Shown here one piece after another: positions 26,041 through 26,154 of a stretch of 26,154 nt of DNA. The notes under the pieces were generated by a model that saw only the letters and a program-made list of their open reading frames with translations, had not been told where the DNA came from and did not search any database. The translations under genes were made by a program, and so were the position numbers. Source of the DNA: PSRI01 sp041484195 (GTDB taxonomy: Bacteria > Bacteroidota > Bacteroidia > Chitinophagales > Chitinophagaceae); the NCBI GenBank assembly GCA_041484195.1, contig JBGPHC010000044.1:1-26154 (forward strand). Reading direction: 5' to 3'. Numbering within the stretch: position 1 is the stretch's first letter; each line of letters opens with the position of its first letter.

Positions 26041-26154
26041 CTAATTTTCAAGGTTAAAAAGTTCAAGTAAATCACTTTGCTCCTCATTTTTGATGAGCAG
26101 CCTGGCATATTTAGTTTTTGAATATGGGGTTGTGATAGTTATCCGGTAGATGGT
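26041..26154 (-). CDS. C-terminal part of an unknown gene running off the window
   Basis: A minus-strand frame is open from the window edge and ends in TAG at 26041-26043. The 37 visible residues (TIYRITITTPYSKTKYARLL, then IKNEEQSDLLELFNLEN) have natural composition with a strand-then-helix pattern. The hairpin with T-run at 25941-25970 follows at terminator distance, supporting a real gene end. The start is outside the window and no family is recognisable. Confidence 0.55.
   Translation of the reverse strand, partial: TIYRITITTPYSKTKYARLLIKNEEQSDLLELFNLEN

Noticed and set aside
20945..26153. Possible attachment-site pair: tRNA-Thr 3' end and GGTAGATGG near the right edge
   Set aside because: Only 9 bases match, the right copy is inside a coding frame, and no integrase gene lies between.
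1..26154. CRISPR arrays, insertion sequences or prophage genes
   Set aside because: No regularly spaced repeats, transposase or phage structural genes are visible on either strand.

Overview
The window looks like a chromosomal segment of a member of the Bacteroidota, probably of the Chitinophagia or Sphingobacteriia type. The signs are a C-terminal type IX secretion sorting domain, an STN-type TonB receptor followed by a DUF4249 lipoprotein, a secreted MG2-domain protein, a sigma/anti-sigma pair beside a CHAT-TPR protein, AT-rich spacers and no clear Shine-Dalgarno sites. I cannot place it more finely.

Left part (1-7.4 kb), accessory and partly decayed: a truncated GH5 glycosidase abuts a block of three small palindromes. 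About 600 bp without a recognisable gene follow. Next is a two-gene minus-strand unit: a 955-aa BrxC/BrxD-type ATPase with four SAP-like repeats, and an Lhr-like (BrxHI-like) SF2 helicase. Both belong to families known from BREX phage defence, but no other BREX gene is present. A small acidic coding remnant and a SymE-family toxin-like gene lie just upstream, so this reads as a small defence island with debris.

Middle part (7.4-20.9 kb), mostly single-copy cell-envelope genes: a duplicated DoxX-like membrane protein; a membrane-anchored protein with an N-terminal HTH-like domain; a 1141-aa secreted multidomain protein (beta-propeller, discoidin, FN3, DUF1349-like, T9SS tail); and a tight four-gene plus-strand operon (secreted protein, STN TonB receptor, DUF4249 lipoprotein, MG2/plug-like protein). 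The operon is probably an envelope transport or processing unit of unknown substrate. A tRNA-Thr(CGU) follows.

Right part (21.1-26.15 kb), a regulatory module: an ECF sigma factor overlaps a membrane anti-sigma-like protein with TPRs, and a membrane-anchored TPR-CHAT protease-like protein converges on them. Three copies of one promoter-like motif (GGTTACA, exactly 16 nt, TTACTAATwwA) occur here. One lies just before the sigma gene. The other two lie in tandem in the apparently empty region after the anti-sigma gene, ahead of a roughly 300-nt stretch with tiny ORFs that ends at a strong hairpin. This suggests an autoregulated ECF system with a hidden short target transcript, and it is the most novel signal I can read directly from the sequence. 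A gene fragment running off the right edge ends just before a hairpin and U-run that touches the CHAT start codon.
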